A stretch of 64,000 bases of DNA from Chlorops oryzae (taxonomy: Eukaryota > Arthropoda > Insecta > Diptera > Chloropidae). The position numbers and the translations under genes are program-made. The notes beneath the pieces are model-generated. The model saw only the letters and a list, made by a program, of their open reading frames with translations. It was not told where the DNA came from and did no database searches. The stretch is taken from positions 53,162,752 to 53,226,751 of the forward strand of contig CM035807.1 in assembly GCA_020466095.1 (NCBI GenBank), written 5' to 3'. This document shows, one piece after another, positions 30,763 through 42,127 of the stretch (its first letter is position 1; every line of letters starts with the position of its first letter).

Positions 30763-31800
30763 TACAATCCAATTGGATTTTTCATTTACAATTTCAGGTT
30801 TTTCAGACAAGATTCCCAAAGTAACATAAAACTTTTAAAACATTACTCGAGAATACAATGCAATTCCAACTGTCTTATTATAAAAATAACACCTATTTAC
30901 AACTTTCGACTAGGTTCGCGGCTTCGAGCTCTGCTGTTGTCATGCCACCGCAGCGATCTTTCCATGTAGTCCTTTTCCAGTCTGCATTCTTTGTTTCTTC
31001 CGCAATTTCGTGCCCTCTTGACTTCATTCAGCTTTTTTTCTTCATTTCCACTTACGGGTGCATTTTTGCGTTGACCCGTATTTCTTGTGAAGCTTAATGC
31101 ATACAGTGAGCCCTCGACCATGCTGTAAGTTTGCATGCTCAACAACATCGTTTAACTAAGGCAACCAAATCTAATTGTTCTGGAATAAACTTCGCCGAAG
31201 TGAAAGGACTCGTTTCCGTCGTCATAAGAACACACAACTAGACCTCAGCACCACAAACACCCACCTTTTCTATCCCTGGTTATGTAACATTTGCAGGTTA
31301 TATCCGCCAAGAACGTGCTTCTTCAATAGATTGCAATCCAAGTTTCCGATGTCAGTACCTTTGTAAGTAATCCCGTTGAAGATCACCGGAATTGCAAAGT
31401 GAATATCCGATTATACGTATATTACCAATAAACTCTGCAACCCTTGTTCCTCACAGGAGGCACCAAATATTTCGTAGGCAGCTACTTTCGTTAGAGCGAT
31501 GACGTACTGCCAATTCCAACGAACGTGAGAGGTAGCCCGGTTTTTATAAACTGGAAATTCTATTTTTATTTCTTCTTTACAATTATTCAAACAACTTGAA
31601 GCAATTGAAAATTTATATACCAAAGAACAAAAACAAACGCGACCGAGACCAATCTTAGAACCTTCTTTTTATTTTCAAAAACCAAGTGCTGTTCCCTTTT
31701 CGGATATTAGTCGCTTTTATTCGCTGGAGATACTAAAAACGCCAGCCAGTGCGAACAGAGCTGCGATCGATTACATGTTACGTCAAACCCTAAACATAAG
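30763..31800. other. Unassigned intergenic sequence
   Basis: The first part continues the 57-bp repeat. The rest contains no convincing ORF, RNA gene or TE end. Confidence 0.4.
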
Positions 31801-31907
31801 AGGTACAAACAGGGTGTCCCGAAAACTTTTTAAAAAAATCAAATCATCGATAGGTCGAGTCAATAGAGACTTTTTTAGTTTGCAGGTAAGTGCTGTAGCT
31901 CGAAAAA

Positions 31908-32580
31908 ATTATTCGCCTTCGTCAACCTATGTTGCAAATTTGAAGCTTCTACGTATTTTACTTCGGAAGTAACGAAAAAAATCTCCATTTCTGGGCATGG
32001 CAGTATGCGGGCCACATTATTTTTTTCCTTCACCTTTCATTCGCCTTGGTCAACTTTTGTTGCGAACTTGGAGCTTCTACGCCTTTTACTTCACAAGTAA
32101 TTATAAATCCTTAGTTGTGGGCTTATTTGTGGGCGTGGGTCGAGGAGAACGTCGTCCATATTTTCTAGTATATGTCGCTTTTCATAGTTTACCAGTACCT
32201 AAAATATCGATGTAATGTGTTGAGTCGTTCGCAAGTAACAAGCATTTTACTGCAAACACATTAAATTCTTTTGTGGGCGTGGCATGGACGGATGTTTTCC
32301 ATTTTAACTTTGGATCATTCTCGGGTCCCGGTATACCTGTTTACCAAATTTCGACTTGGTTGGTCCAGCCGTTTCTGAGATGATCCAACCACAGGCGGAC
32401 GGACAGACAGACAGACGAACAGACAGACAGACGGACATACGGACATGTCTTAATCGATTCAGCTTTTGATCCTGGTCTAGATTATATATATGTCAATATC
32501 TACGGAGCTTAGTTCAGGCTGTTACAAGATACGCCCAGAACAAATTTACCCTGCTTACGATGGGTATAAAAATGAAACTC
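31908..32580 (+). repeat. mini-me-like repeat with GTCY-type tract
   Basis: Two 63-65 bp imperfect direct copies (31908-31972, 32039-32101; ATTCGCCTT.GTCAAC...AGCTTCTACG..TTTTACTTC). Then a GACA-rich tract at 32398-32440, GGACATGTCTTAATCGATTC, and a TA run near 32483. The order matches the repeat at 14139-15207. Confidence 0.55.
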
Positions 32581-33910
32581 CTGAAAAGGTAAGCAACTGT
32601 GGCTACGATTTTTTTTCAGATGATCTACATTGTTTTGATTCTGTTGTAGATATGTTTGTCGGCACGCTAAGCCGCAACGTTTGCGCAAAAAAGTGTATGT
32701 ATGTATGGTCTCTCATTCTTTTACATATTTCTGTCTTTTTTACTAACATAAGAGGCTTATCTTCAAAACCCATTGTTACTCAGCCAAAACGCTTAAAAAA
32801 ATATCGTGCACCAAGCAGCTTCCACGGCAGCCGCATAGGGCGCTTCTAAGCATTTTGAAAAAAATTCGACTTTGAATTTTATGTTGTTGTTGGCTTTTAA
32901 ACAGCATATTTGAGCGTTTCGATAAAATGCGATAAAAATGCTAAAATTTGTTTAGTTTTCAATGATATTTCGCTTCAATTTTTTAATATACCCCTAAATA
33001 ATATTTTACGCTGATACAAAAACCTAGGTAAAAATTAAATACGACGCTGACAGGAAACTTTTACGAGCAGAAATGAGTGGTAAAGGATGTAAGTATTTGA
33101 AAATGTAAGTTTTGAAGACAGGACGTGGAACATTTTTTACTGCCGCTTTCACCATAAGCTCCATTGACCTTTTTTATTCCTAGAGACATTGTAGTGATCT
33201 TCTGATATTATTGCCTCCAACATTCCTTAGGAATTTTCAGCTTTTTAAAATTTTTCTAATAAGGCAAAGTCAATTTTTATTACCAATTGGTGGATGACAT
33301 ACGTTGCCCGTTTTTGGTTGTTTAACTCATATGGCGTTAGTAAACCTTAACCCGCTCGGAGTTTATATGAACACTTTGAGTTAAAGTATCCAGATAAGAA
33401 CTTAACCCCTATAGTAAGATCATAGCATTAGTTGTAAAAATAGGTGCCAGAGGTGAAGCAAAATTCGACATCATGGAATACACAATACAGATATTGGAGG
33501 AATAAGTTAAAGAAGTTGTTACTCACCGTATATAATCGGATGCCTTAAAAAAGAATTTCGTAGTGAACTTGAACCTTATGTCGTGGAACTAAGCCTTAAT
33601 TTTTTTTTTTTTTTTTTGGTTTTAAGAGGTAATTAGTGTTTTTTCCAATTGCAGTTAAGTTTCTGGTTGCAAACCAGAGAAAACAATACTTCTCACAAAA
33701 ACACAAAATATTTTGAAAAAAATCATAATGCTTTTTTTACCGTTGCAGAAATATGGAATGCTGATTTTCATTTCTCCACCATTGCGTTAGCCATTGCAGT
33801 CGTTGATTTTAACAACATTTACCATTATTCTTAGTACTTCGGTCAAAAGCACTACGACTGCAGGTGTAGACAACGAAACACCTTTTCTGTGGAATTTGCG
33901 AATTGTCGAC
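32581..33910. other. Unassigned intergenic sequence
   Basis: AT-rich, with a T-run at 33601-33617. No supported gene or TE end. Confidence 0.4.
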
Positions 33911-33913
33911 TTA

Positions 33914-34705
33914 GGGGTCGTTCACATATTACGTAACGCGGAAGGTGTGAGGGGTGGGCAGGGGGTTAGGAAATCGTTTCAAAACGTTACAAGGGGAGGG
34001 TCGGTTCCCTGCGTTTGTGACGTAACATGCTGAAGTTAGAATAATAACACAGGCCTGTACAATTGAAATTTGATTTTCCTCTTTTGAGTTGCAGAAGTGT
34101 TTTAAGTATTAGATTTTTGTGTGCTGAAAAATTAAAAACTTCCACAAAGTTCCATCGCGTCAGAATTTCGAGAAAAACGTGTCAGAATTTTTTACGACTA
34201 TTGCTTTGGTGAAACCAATTTTTCTCATATCTGGTTTTAAATATTTTATAATTTTTAAATCTTTTATGTTCTTAAAACATCATTCTTAAACATGACGTTA
34301 AAAAGATATTCCAAATCGTTAAAGGAATGGTGTAAAATGATGCTCAAATTCGAAAAATTGTAAAATATATGAAAGATTTTTTTTTTCCATTTAAATGAAC
34401 ATAGATCACCGGTAATCAGTATTCTTTCCAAAATTAGTAACTTAGGTTGTGGGCAAATCAATTGTCAAATCTAAGAACTGCAACACACACCTTTTTTATG
34501 ATATAAAGGTTTTTCTAAAGCAACTTTTATATTACAAAAAGACTTCATTCCAATATTATTTCATAATGGCAGAACAAAAACTTTACATGTGTGACTGCTA
34601 CTACCGCGGGGAAGGAGTGTCTCAAATTTGTTATTTTTTGTTACAAGAGGGGACGGGGTGTCTAAAATGGCCAAAAACTGCGTTACGTAATATGTGAACG
34701 ACCCC
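33914..34705. mobile_element. PIF/Harbinger-type MITE, 792 bp
   Basis: Inverted ends GGGGTCGTTCACATATTACG, extending for about 26 bp, flanked by TTA (33911-33913, 34706-34708). G-rich subterminal blocks lie inside both ends. No transposase ORF. Confidence 0.8.
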
Positions 34706-34974
34706 TTATGATAATAGAAAACGCCTCTTGGCATAAGGATGGTGGCCACTGTTACTATAAATCACAATGCACTGGTACATCGAGAGAATTAACAACAGTT
34801 TAATCAACTACTTAGAAAAGTTAAAGTAAGAGTGGTCAAATAAACTGTATTCCGCGTTAAATCCACTGAAAAAGGCAGTCAAATGAACAGTTGAAAAACA
34901 GTTACTTTTTATGTACAAATTCGCTTTCGTTCACTTAGACGTATAAGTTCGCATTCTGACCAACCGTCTTCCGA

Positions 34975-35048
34975 GGTTTCGATAGCTCAGTGCTTTAAAC
35001 TGCGACTCGACAGTCGTAAGCTTCGGGGTTCTATCCCTGCTGGCGGCG
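34975..35048 (+). tRNA. tRNA-like sequence (pseudogene or SINE head)
   Basis: A-box-like TAGCTCAGTGC (34983) and B-box-like GTTCTATCC (35028), with a good 5-bp T-arm (CGGGG/CCCTG). The anticodon arm does not fold canonically and the acceptor ends do not pair well, so a functional tRNA is unlikely. A T-run follows. Confidence 0.35.
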
Positions 35049-35280
35049 GGAATTTTTCTGAACTTTTTTTTTTAATTACAGTTTTTTTTTGTTCAGAGTG
35101 TAGTTGTTTTGAAAGACAAAAATTTTCTTCTCAATTTTTAAGGTTTTTTTATTTAATTTTTTTTTTCATGGTTGTTTTCAAGCAAAAAATTTTGGGAGTG
35201 AAACAATTCCTTAAGCACGTTCTCCAAAATTTGAGCAACCATAAACTCAAGTGAGCATTTTGACCAACAAATTTAATTCG

Positions 35281-35353
35281 TTCGTTTAGCATAATGGTTA
35301 AGACGTTCGCCCAGCGAAGTGGAGGTCAGCGGTTCAAGGCTCGGCCGAGGCAA
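35281..35353 (+). tRNA. Second tRNA-like sequence
   Basis: Perfect A box TAGCATAATGG (35287-35297) and B box GTTCAAGGC (35332-35340), but weak anticodon and T stems. Both tRNA-like copies follow a similar GCATT(C/T)TGACCAAC string (about 34951 and 35257), so they may be two members of a SINE-like family. Confidence 0.35.
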
Positions 35354-36177
35354 GAAAATTTAAAGAGATGAAAGAGAAAAAGATTTAAATAGAAACAAAT
35401 AAATAAAGAAAAAAAATGTTTTTTTTATAAAAAAAAAAAAAAAATTAATAAAAGAAGATAAAAAAAGTCAAAGCAAAAATAAAATTAATAATTTTTACCC
35501 AGTCGCTGGTGATAGTTGGTTTACCCGCGAGACAGTTATATCAACCATCAGGAAGTTATATCCTTATTGACTGTGTTTGTACTGTTGAGTTGACCGCTAC
35601 TGTACATAAGTTAACAATTAACGGTGACCTCGGTTATTTTAACTTGCTTTTTCAGTTAATATAACTACCTTTTTCTCTCGATGTATACAATGAACAATTT
35701 GAAAGTTAAATAGAAATTAACGCCCAACATGTAAAATGAAATTTGAGAGTTTGTAAAATACTAAGTTATAATAACGAATTCTTTTCGCCTCGCTTCAGTT
35801 AGCACGATATTTCACGTTTAATTCCTGTCTTTGTTCACAGATTTTGGGTGCATCGTCATACGCCATTTGTAACTAGAGTGCCTCATACGTGAAGTGTAAA
35901 GATATATCTTGGACCTTATATTAATCAGTATATCTGTAATTATGGGCCGTCTATTGTATCAATTGAAGTTTATATATATACACAATTTTTTTGTATATAT
36001 ATCTACATATATATACATGTATATGTATGGCCAGATTTAAAGTTTTGTATATATTAATATAAACACATGTATATACATCATCTTCTTATCGTATCCTAAG
36101 TCTATATTTATTATACCTACGCCTACGAAAAGCATTAACAGAGACGTCATATCTAGAGACATAGCAACCGAGAGCTT
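35354..36177 (-). other. A/T-rich stretch including the likely scro 3' UTR
   Basis: Lies downstream (minus strand) of the scro stop. TA-rich microsatellite around 35965-36060. A minus-strand AATAAA occurs at 36112-36107, about 66 nt past the stop codon, and could be a poly(A) signal; the true 3' end is not known. Confidence 0.45.
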
Positions 36178-36606
36178 CTACCAAGCTCTTCCCTGCAAAG
36201 GTAAGTAGCCAGCACATTGCTGTTGATGACTATTCGATATAAAGTTGTTTTGGTTTCGATAGGCCATCGCCAAACTGTTTGACATCAATGTGCTATTGCA
36301 TGGTGGTTGTAACATAGGAGTACTATGGCCACCAGAAGAGCCATTGAATCCATTTAAAAGCGATGAGGAAGTATCGGGAGAGTGTGAGTTCGGTGTTTCG
36401 ACAGCTATTAGGTTCAAACCACTTGTTACAATCGTGCTAACGCTGTTGTTATTGGATGTTCCGCTATTGTTATTATTACAATTGGAAATGCTTGGCGCGT
36501 TGTTTCCCTGCAGCTGGGATTCGTGTTGAATGGCCGAATTCGAAGAGCATGGCTTCCCGTCTTTCACAAGAACAGGGACAGCAACACGTCGAGGGGAACT
36601 CGCAGA
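36178..36606 (-). CDS. scro: scarecrow (NK2.1-class homeobox) terminal coding exon
   Basis: The exon opens after a strong acceptor (pyrimidine-rich, TTTCTTTGCAG, 36617-36607). It encodes SASSPRRVAVPVLVKDGKPC, the NK2-specific domain found just after the homeodomain in NK-2 proteins. An Asn/Ser/Gly-rich tail follows, ending CAGYLPLQGRAW before TAG at 36180-36178. The GRAW end parallels GRTW of vertebrate Nkx2-1 and supports scro over vnd. The protein is a nuclear homeodomain transcription factor acting in brain and pharynx development in flies. The homeodomain exon is not in the window; it should lie further right on the minus strand, beyond the 23-kb TE insertion. This exon looks intact. Confidence 0.85.
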   Translation of the reverse strand, partial: SASSPRRVAVPVLVKDGKPCSSNSAIQHESQLQGNNAPSISNCNNNNSGTSNNNSVSTIVTSGLNLIAVETPNSHSPDTSSSLLNGFNGSSGGHSTPMLQPPCNSTLMSNSLAMAYRNQNNFISNSHQQQCAGYLPLQGRAW

Positions 36607-36893
36607 CTGCAAAGAAACAAATAAAAAAATAAGTAAAACTGAGATTTTACGTTTTTGAGAGTCGACCAAATTTACGTGAATCAACAACCAGAGAAAATTC
36701 CGATTATGATTGCAATATAAATAAATTATTTATATAAAAGCACCAAATATATAGTTATATATATGTTATATATATTTATGTTAATAGAATAGGAAAAGAA
36801 ATATAGAAAAATAGAACATATCAAAGAGGGAAAATCTACATCACGTTATAGGTTACAAGAAGAAATCCGATTTTCTTTGAATTTCTCGACATA
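36607..36893 (-). other. scro intron, start
   Basis: Non-coding; TA-rich around 36726-36780. No feature other than the splice acceptor at 36607-36617. Confidence 0.6.
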
Positions 36894-37140
36894 TCGCACC
36901 CTTGCTAATAAATCGGCCCAATTCAAAATTTTTGTTATGAATTATTTTATGTTCGATTGCATTTTTCTGTAAGAAACCCAACACCTACAAAATTAACGCT
37001 TGTGTTGAATGATGCAGTATTCTATTGAGAGTAATATAAATTTAGGGAAAATTTTATTTCACCTTAGTTTCAAGAGAGATTGAATGATTTTCGAGAAATG
37101 AGAAATTTTGAATTGTGCCGATTTAGTAGCAAGGGTGCGA
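36894..37140. mobile_element. Tc1/mariner-type MITE, 247 bp
   Basis: Inverted ends TCGCACCCTTGCTA.TAAATC, extending to about 40 bp (right end reversed: TCGCACCCTTGCTACTAAAT), with TA on both sides (36892-36893, 37141-37142). No ORF. The TA duplication suggests Tc1/mariner mobilisation. Confidence 0.75.
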
Positions 37141-38333
37141 TATATAATTTAATTCTTTTTGTTTAAAGCCCATGGAGTTAAACAAATGAAATCAATGTAA
37201 TCAAACTTATATTTCATTACTAACCAACTAACGCATTATATTCCACGCTTCTTGCATCACCCTACCTTATATGTAAAAACATATTAACACACTTTTCGGG
37301 ACAAACAGTTCAAGTTCTATGCTTCAAAAACGTCTAACTTTTTCGTACAAAAATGAGAGGTTTCTATGGGACAAATCTTGAAAAATCCCTTAAGTGCTAT
37401 GGATTTTTCTTGGAAAGATTTGGGTTCCTTAATAGATGACAGCATAAATATCTACCCAATGTGAAGGAGTCGACAACCTCAATACTTATAAAAGCTGGAT
37501 ATCCCAGGATTGGAAATCAGGTACAGCGCGGACTTCGTAAGGTTCCGCTGCTCAAATTTCGAATGCTACGGTAAAAAAATCATCACAGATTTGGAGTGGT
37601 TCCAAAGCGGGATGCAACAGATGCCAACCACATTCAAGCAACGGCTTTTATTCACACAGTTTCATCTATTTACCAAAGAGCGCTGTAAAATTTGAACTTA
37701 ACAGGGACTACTTCCTTAGTCGCTTTTCATATTACGCGAGAAGTCAGTGCGACAAAAATAGCATAGTTCTTTCACAGTGAAGAGAGGGGTCTTTGTCGCA
37801 CGAACTCCGCCACACGCTTTGTGCTTGTCTTTCTCATCATAAAAATTGCGCTGCTATGTTTGAGTAAATATTGTTTTCTTATAAAGAAGCAACTTAAGAT
37901 TTCCGAAAGCTTAGTTACTAAGCATTGAAGACGAAAAATTTTAGAAAAATTCGGACATATTCTGAAATAAATCTTTCGTATAAACATATTGCGTAGAAAA
38001 GCATGATAATAATTTCTTTTTCTTATATCGCGAGCCTGAGAGCTTTTCATTGATATTGTGAGCATTTCAAACTATTTTTACTAGCACCACTTCAACACCA
38101 ATTTCTTCTTCAAATGTCTCTCAGACAATTTCTACTGATTTGAGCGCAAAGGAGACATAAAAAAAGAATTCACATTGATTTATAGTATTGCAAATAAACA
38201 ACGTAGATTTTTATCATCTCGAAACGTAATTCTATGAACCCTTATTTCTCGTGAAACAGAATTATTTTTACTCTGAGAGATTTTGTCCTTGAGGTCGCGT
38301 ACATCATGATTGAGAGAACGAATATCACATAAA
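37141..38333 (-). other. scro intron, no feature seen
   Basis: AT-rich intron between the MITE and the giant LTR element. Short frames here look like chance. Confidence 0.5.
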
Positions 38334-40664
38334 AGCTTGTAATTGAATTTGTTGGAGAGTTGTTTGTTGTTCGCGGCGGCGGTTTGGCACGGTGGCATAG
38401 GTCGGCTAGCTCGCCGCATGGCGTGGGCCTTGCCACCCCGCACAACATCCCTTTCAATTATACGAGAAAATTTCGTGCCGAGATAGAAGGGGTTCCGAAA
38501 AGAGAAAGAAGAGAGACTAAGCTATGCGAACATTAAAGAAGAAAAAGAGAAAAATAAGATAGATGCCTATACAAAAATGCCTACTGTCCAAACTACACAA
38601 ATACACCCTAACACATTCAGTCATAACCAGACACTCAATCCGCCCACTACTCACACTATCCTCATGCACTCCTATCTTCAGTCATTCCCGCCCTAAAATC
38701 ACTCCTCCTACACGTCACCGTCCTAGGTCTGGAGCATCCCCGCCTCTCCGTAAGCATAACAGTCCGTGAATGTGCTTTTGCTCCTGTATATTCTTAGCAC
38801 GTTCCCCTTATCGGTCCGTTCGTCCGTTAATCTGTTCTTAGTCTGTTAGTCCATCATCTTTGTATAAAAATACCCCCTATTTCCTCCTTAGGATAGTTCC
38901 AAAAAAAAATTTGTTTCCTTACCAGGACATTATTGATATCTTCTCCCTCGTCTTAGAGGAATAAAAAAAATCCAATTTCATGTGTGAGGCATAATAGCCT
39001 AACAGGATTTATAATTTATTTTTATAAAACAACAACAAAAAATTCTTTATGAACAAACCTTAATATTTATAATTTCTGTTTCTTTTTATTTTTTTTTTTA
39101 TTTTTATGCTTTTAAATATTAATATATGCTATATACATACCTATGCACGTACGCATATGCACCAAATGGCACTAAAAAGAGAGAGAAAAAAAAAGGAAGA
39201 AGGAACATTTCAAAAAAATAAAAAAATTAACCGCACAGACGTATGCAGTATTAGTCATCACCCAGGGTATTTCCTACAGGGTGGTTCTCACTATGCTTTA
39301 ATTATTCTCATTCGGCAGCCACAATGAAAGAAACTCAAAGGAAAGAAACATGGAAAGAGCTTATGATTCCAATTGAACAAAAATCCAATTTGATTTTTAT
39401 GCAATGAACACAATGCTGGTTTACTTGCAGCAAAACAACTGAAAGGAAGTTCTGTTTGCGTGTGTGTTATAATAACAACAAAAAATTTTAACGAAAGTGA
39501 GCGTGAGCGTAAATGCACAAAAAAAAAAAGTATTAATAAAAAAAAATTTCTCTATTCAAAGCAAAAATATTGTCCTTTATGGAAAATTAATTTAAAAAAT
39601 CAAAAAAAATCTATGCAATGAGTTTATCCTTTACTCGAATTCGTGACAAAGAAACTAAAGGAGTATAAAAAAATTTTAATTTTTTTTTTTTTCTGCGACT
39701 CCTTACTACCGTCAGGTAAGTACCAAGAAAAGAAATCGGCTACTTTAGCTAAGGCTGAATTCTTTAGAGATAGCTCCCAAGAGAATTATTGTTGAAGAGT
39801 TAGCACCCAAAGTTCAACTGCTGAACTCAGCTTGCGGCATTCCTTTTATATGTTCCCTAATGCATGGAGTTAAATGGAGAACATCCAAATCAATAACAAA
39901 ATCAGGACAATTCTAACGGAAGCCTTCCAAGTAAACAACAATTTATTGAAATCACCTGATTGAGATTGTCTCGATTGGAATTCACCACAGCCTTTTCTTT
40001 CTCGTGCAATACAATTTTTCCTAGCTACTCTTATTAATTTTTAAAGGAGCTATCGCAAATTTATTTTTAACATTTATTCTATTGATTTCCTTCTTTTTGC
40101 TATTTAAATTTGAATTTGAAAACTGTATTGTTCTATGGGAGAAAATACAACCCTACTGGAAGTATCCCAGTATTCAGCTGTGGCTCCTAAGGTTTCTCGT
40201 GATCAGTTCTTCCTTAGTTTGTTTTGTTTTTCTTTTTTTTCTTTTTTTTTTCTTCTTTTGTTTTTCCTTCTTTTTTCTTTTTTATCAGATGTCAACGTGA
40301 CAGTTCCTTTTGTTTTCCTTTTTTTTCTTTTTCTTTTTTCAATGTGAATTTTAAGTTTCATTTAAATTTCAACCTCAAACCCTTTTTCTTCTTTTCTAGT
40401 TCCGAATATTTTTTTTTTTTTTCTACGTTTAGTGCCTGACAATCCCAGGAGGGATCATCAAGAAGAACCTTGGACTATTTGCGCCCGGCTTCAGTTAAGT
40501 ATATACAATTTCTTTTCATTGTTTACCTTCACCATTCCATTTTTTTTTTTTTTTTATATAATTCAAAATTCAAATTCATTTCGTGCTTAATCCTATTTTT
40601 ATACAAATCAAAATTTTAAATTCATTTTAACATTGACAATGATACTTTCTTTCTCTCTTCTCCT

Positions 40665-41390
40665 TTAATGTTGGTCTGGACGGTCAAGATCTACTCGACA
40701 TCGACGGCGTCGTTGGCATTGGTGGTTCTGGATGTTTTTGTTGGATTTGCGCTTTAAGGTGCCAGAAGCAGTGGTAACAGGTGCGTCTTTACTCCCTCCT
40801 TTTGGAACAATTTTAGTGTTGCCTGTTCTATTAATGACTACCTGGTAGCAGTTTCCATTTATGGACTTCACAAATTTAATTCGTTGTCCCCTCTGCCATT
40901 TAGTTTGTGCCTCTCGGACTATTTCGCGGAGAAGGATGGGAATTCCATCCCCCATGCTAGATTCCGGGATGATGAAATCGCGGTCGTATGGATTCGGAGG
41001 TTTGTTCTTATCTTTGTCTACCGCTTCAGTTAATACTTTTTCACACATTTCTTCTAAGTCTAATTCGCAATCGTACCCGTCAAGGCTCAACGAGTCCTCT
41101 TCGTCCAGACAGATGTCCTCTTGCGGTGGAGATGCTGCAGCGTCGGTTTTAGGAGGCTTGTTGGTGGTTTCAGCCCTTGGCAGATCGGTCACGTCCACCA
41201 GTTCTTTCTCAATTCCGAACTTCCGCGCTAGCCTCGTCCGTACAGTCACAAGACCGGTTTGTGGATTGCGATATGGTGTGTGGTCCGCAGGCAACAACAT
41301 GGCGCGTGGGCGTAGGGCTTCAACAAGGGTTACACCCTCTTTTATTTTATTGTTTAAAAGCCTCAGGCGCTGGTCTTCAGAAAGTTCCAT
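40665..41390 (-). CDS. LTR-encoded protein, 241 aa (3' LTR copy)
   Basis: ATG at 41390 in a strong context (ACACCATGG), 358 nt from the LTR start after removing the BEL/Pao insertion. Immediately upstream is a splice-acceptor-like string: a T-run, then TTTACTTACAG, 9 nt before the ATG. The protein has a charged N-terminal helix, LLPAD (about residue 33), LVDVTDLP (about 64), an acidic middle with LDGYD (about 103), VREAQ (about 165), ING...Q followed by NRTGN (about 182-195), and a basic Arg-rich C-terminus (RRRRCR). No known domain, signal peptide or membrane span. Homologous to the 191-aa ORF of the solo LTR. Sense to gag-pol; function unknown. A longer in-frame start upstream exists but lacks homology support. 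Confidence 0.8.
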   Translation of the reverse strand: MELSEDQRLRLLNNKIKEGVTLVEALRPRAMLLPADHTPYRNPQTGLVTVRTRLARKFGIEKELVDVTDLPRAETTNKPPKTDAAASPPQEDICLDEEDSLSLDGYDCELDLEEMCEKVLTEAVDKDKNKPPNPYDRDFIIPESSMGDGIPILLREIVREAQTKWQRGQRIKFVKSINGNCYQVVINRTGNTKIVPKGGSKDAPVTTASGTLKRKSNKNIQNHQCQRRRRCRVDLDRPDQH

Positions 41391-41512
41391 GGTGTTCTCT
41401 GTAAGTAAACTAAAAAAAAAAAATGTGTTGTTTGTGTATCTGAGTTGTGGGTGTCTGTGTACGTATGTCTTTTGTCTGCATGCATTCATAGTGTGATGTC
41501 TCATATACATGT

Positions 41513-42109
41513 TGTTCGTGTTCGCCGCCGCAACTACGCAGCCGGTCCTTTAAAGCGCGGCGAATTAGTAAAATCTCCATTTTTTTCTTGGTACAACTAA
41601 AAAGTTCGAGCTCGAGCGAGCTCTGGCCTCTAAGCAAAAATCATTCGAAAAAGTAATCTCGCCAAAAACGTCCGTGCGCGCACCATCGCCCTCCAAAAAA
41701 AAATAATTTAAAAAAAGTCGAAACGAAATCTATAAAAATAATTAAAACAAAACAAAAATCCAAATTCCTTTAAACAAAAAACAGAACAAAAAATATTAAA
41801 GAACGACCGAGAAATAATAAAGAAAAACAGTGAGTTTAATTAATAAAATTTTGAATAAAAAACAAAAAAAAAAAAAAAAACAAAAAAAGGTGAAGTTAAT
41901 TGAATTGAAAAATCTTTAAAGAAGCAAAATTAGTGAACTAAGAAGAAGAAAAATTAGTGAACTAAGAAGCAAAAAAAAGAAAATTCCACACAAAAAAACC
42001 CAACCAAAAATCATATTCGCGCCGCGCAATCCACCAAAAGGCCCCAATTCAACATCTGCGAGCCCAACGAGAAACAGGTACGTGCCCTTCATCCTTTAAA
42101 GAACAAACA
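41513..42109 (+). repeat. 5' LTR of the BEL/Pao element
   Basis: Starts TGTTCGTGTTCGCC, ends AAGAACAAACA; differs from the 3' LTR by a handful of substitutions and short indels. Contains a strong donor-like CAG/GTACGT at 42077/42078. Confidence 0.95.
42074..42084 (+). promoter_or_regulatory. Candidate splice donor in the BEL/Pao LTR
   Basis: AACAG/GTACGTG near the LTR end, downstream of any plausible transcription start. It could pair with the acceptor at 48787-48789 to make a subgenomic RNA for the extra ORF. Inferred from consensus only. Confidence 0.45.
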
Positions 42110-42111
42110 TT

Positions 42112-42127
42112 TGGCGATCCTGCCAGG
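42112..42127 (+). other. PBS of the BEL/Pao element
   Basis: TGGCGATCCTGCCAGG two bases after the LTR, shared exactly with the truncated BEL/Pao element at 25698. Confidence 0.75.

Noticed and set aside
40082..40439. Phe-rich plus-strand frames in both LTRs (also 58109-58585)
   Set aside because: They translate pyrimidine tracts; composition is pure low complexity and they are antisense to the LTR ORF.
40861..41496. 211-aa plus-strand frame opposite the LTR ORF
   Set aside because: Shadow of the 241-aa minus-strand ORF; no counterpart in the solo LTR.
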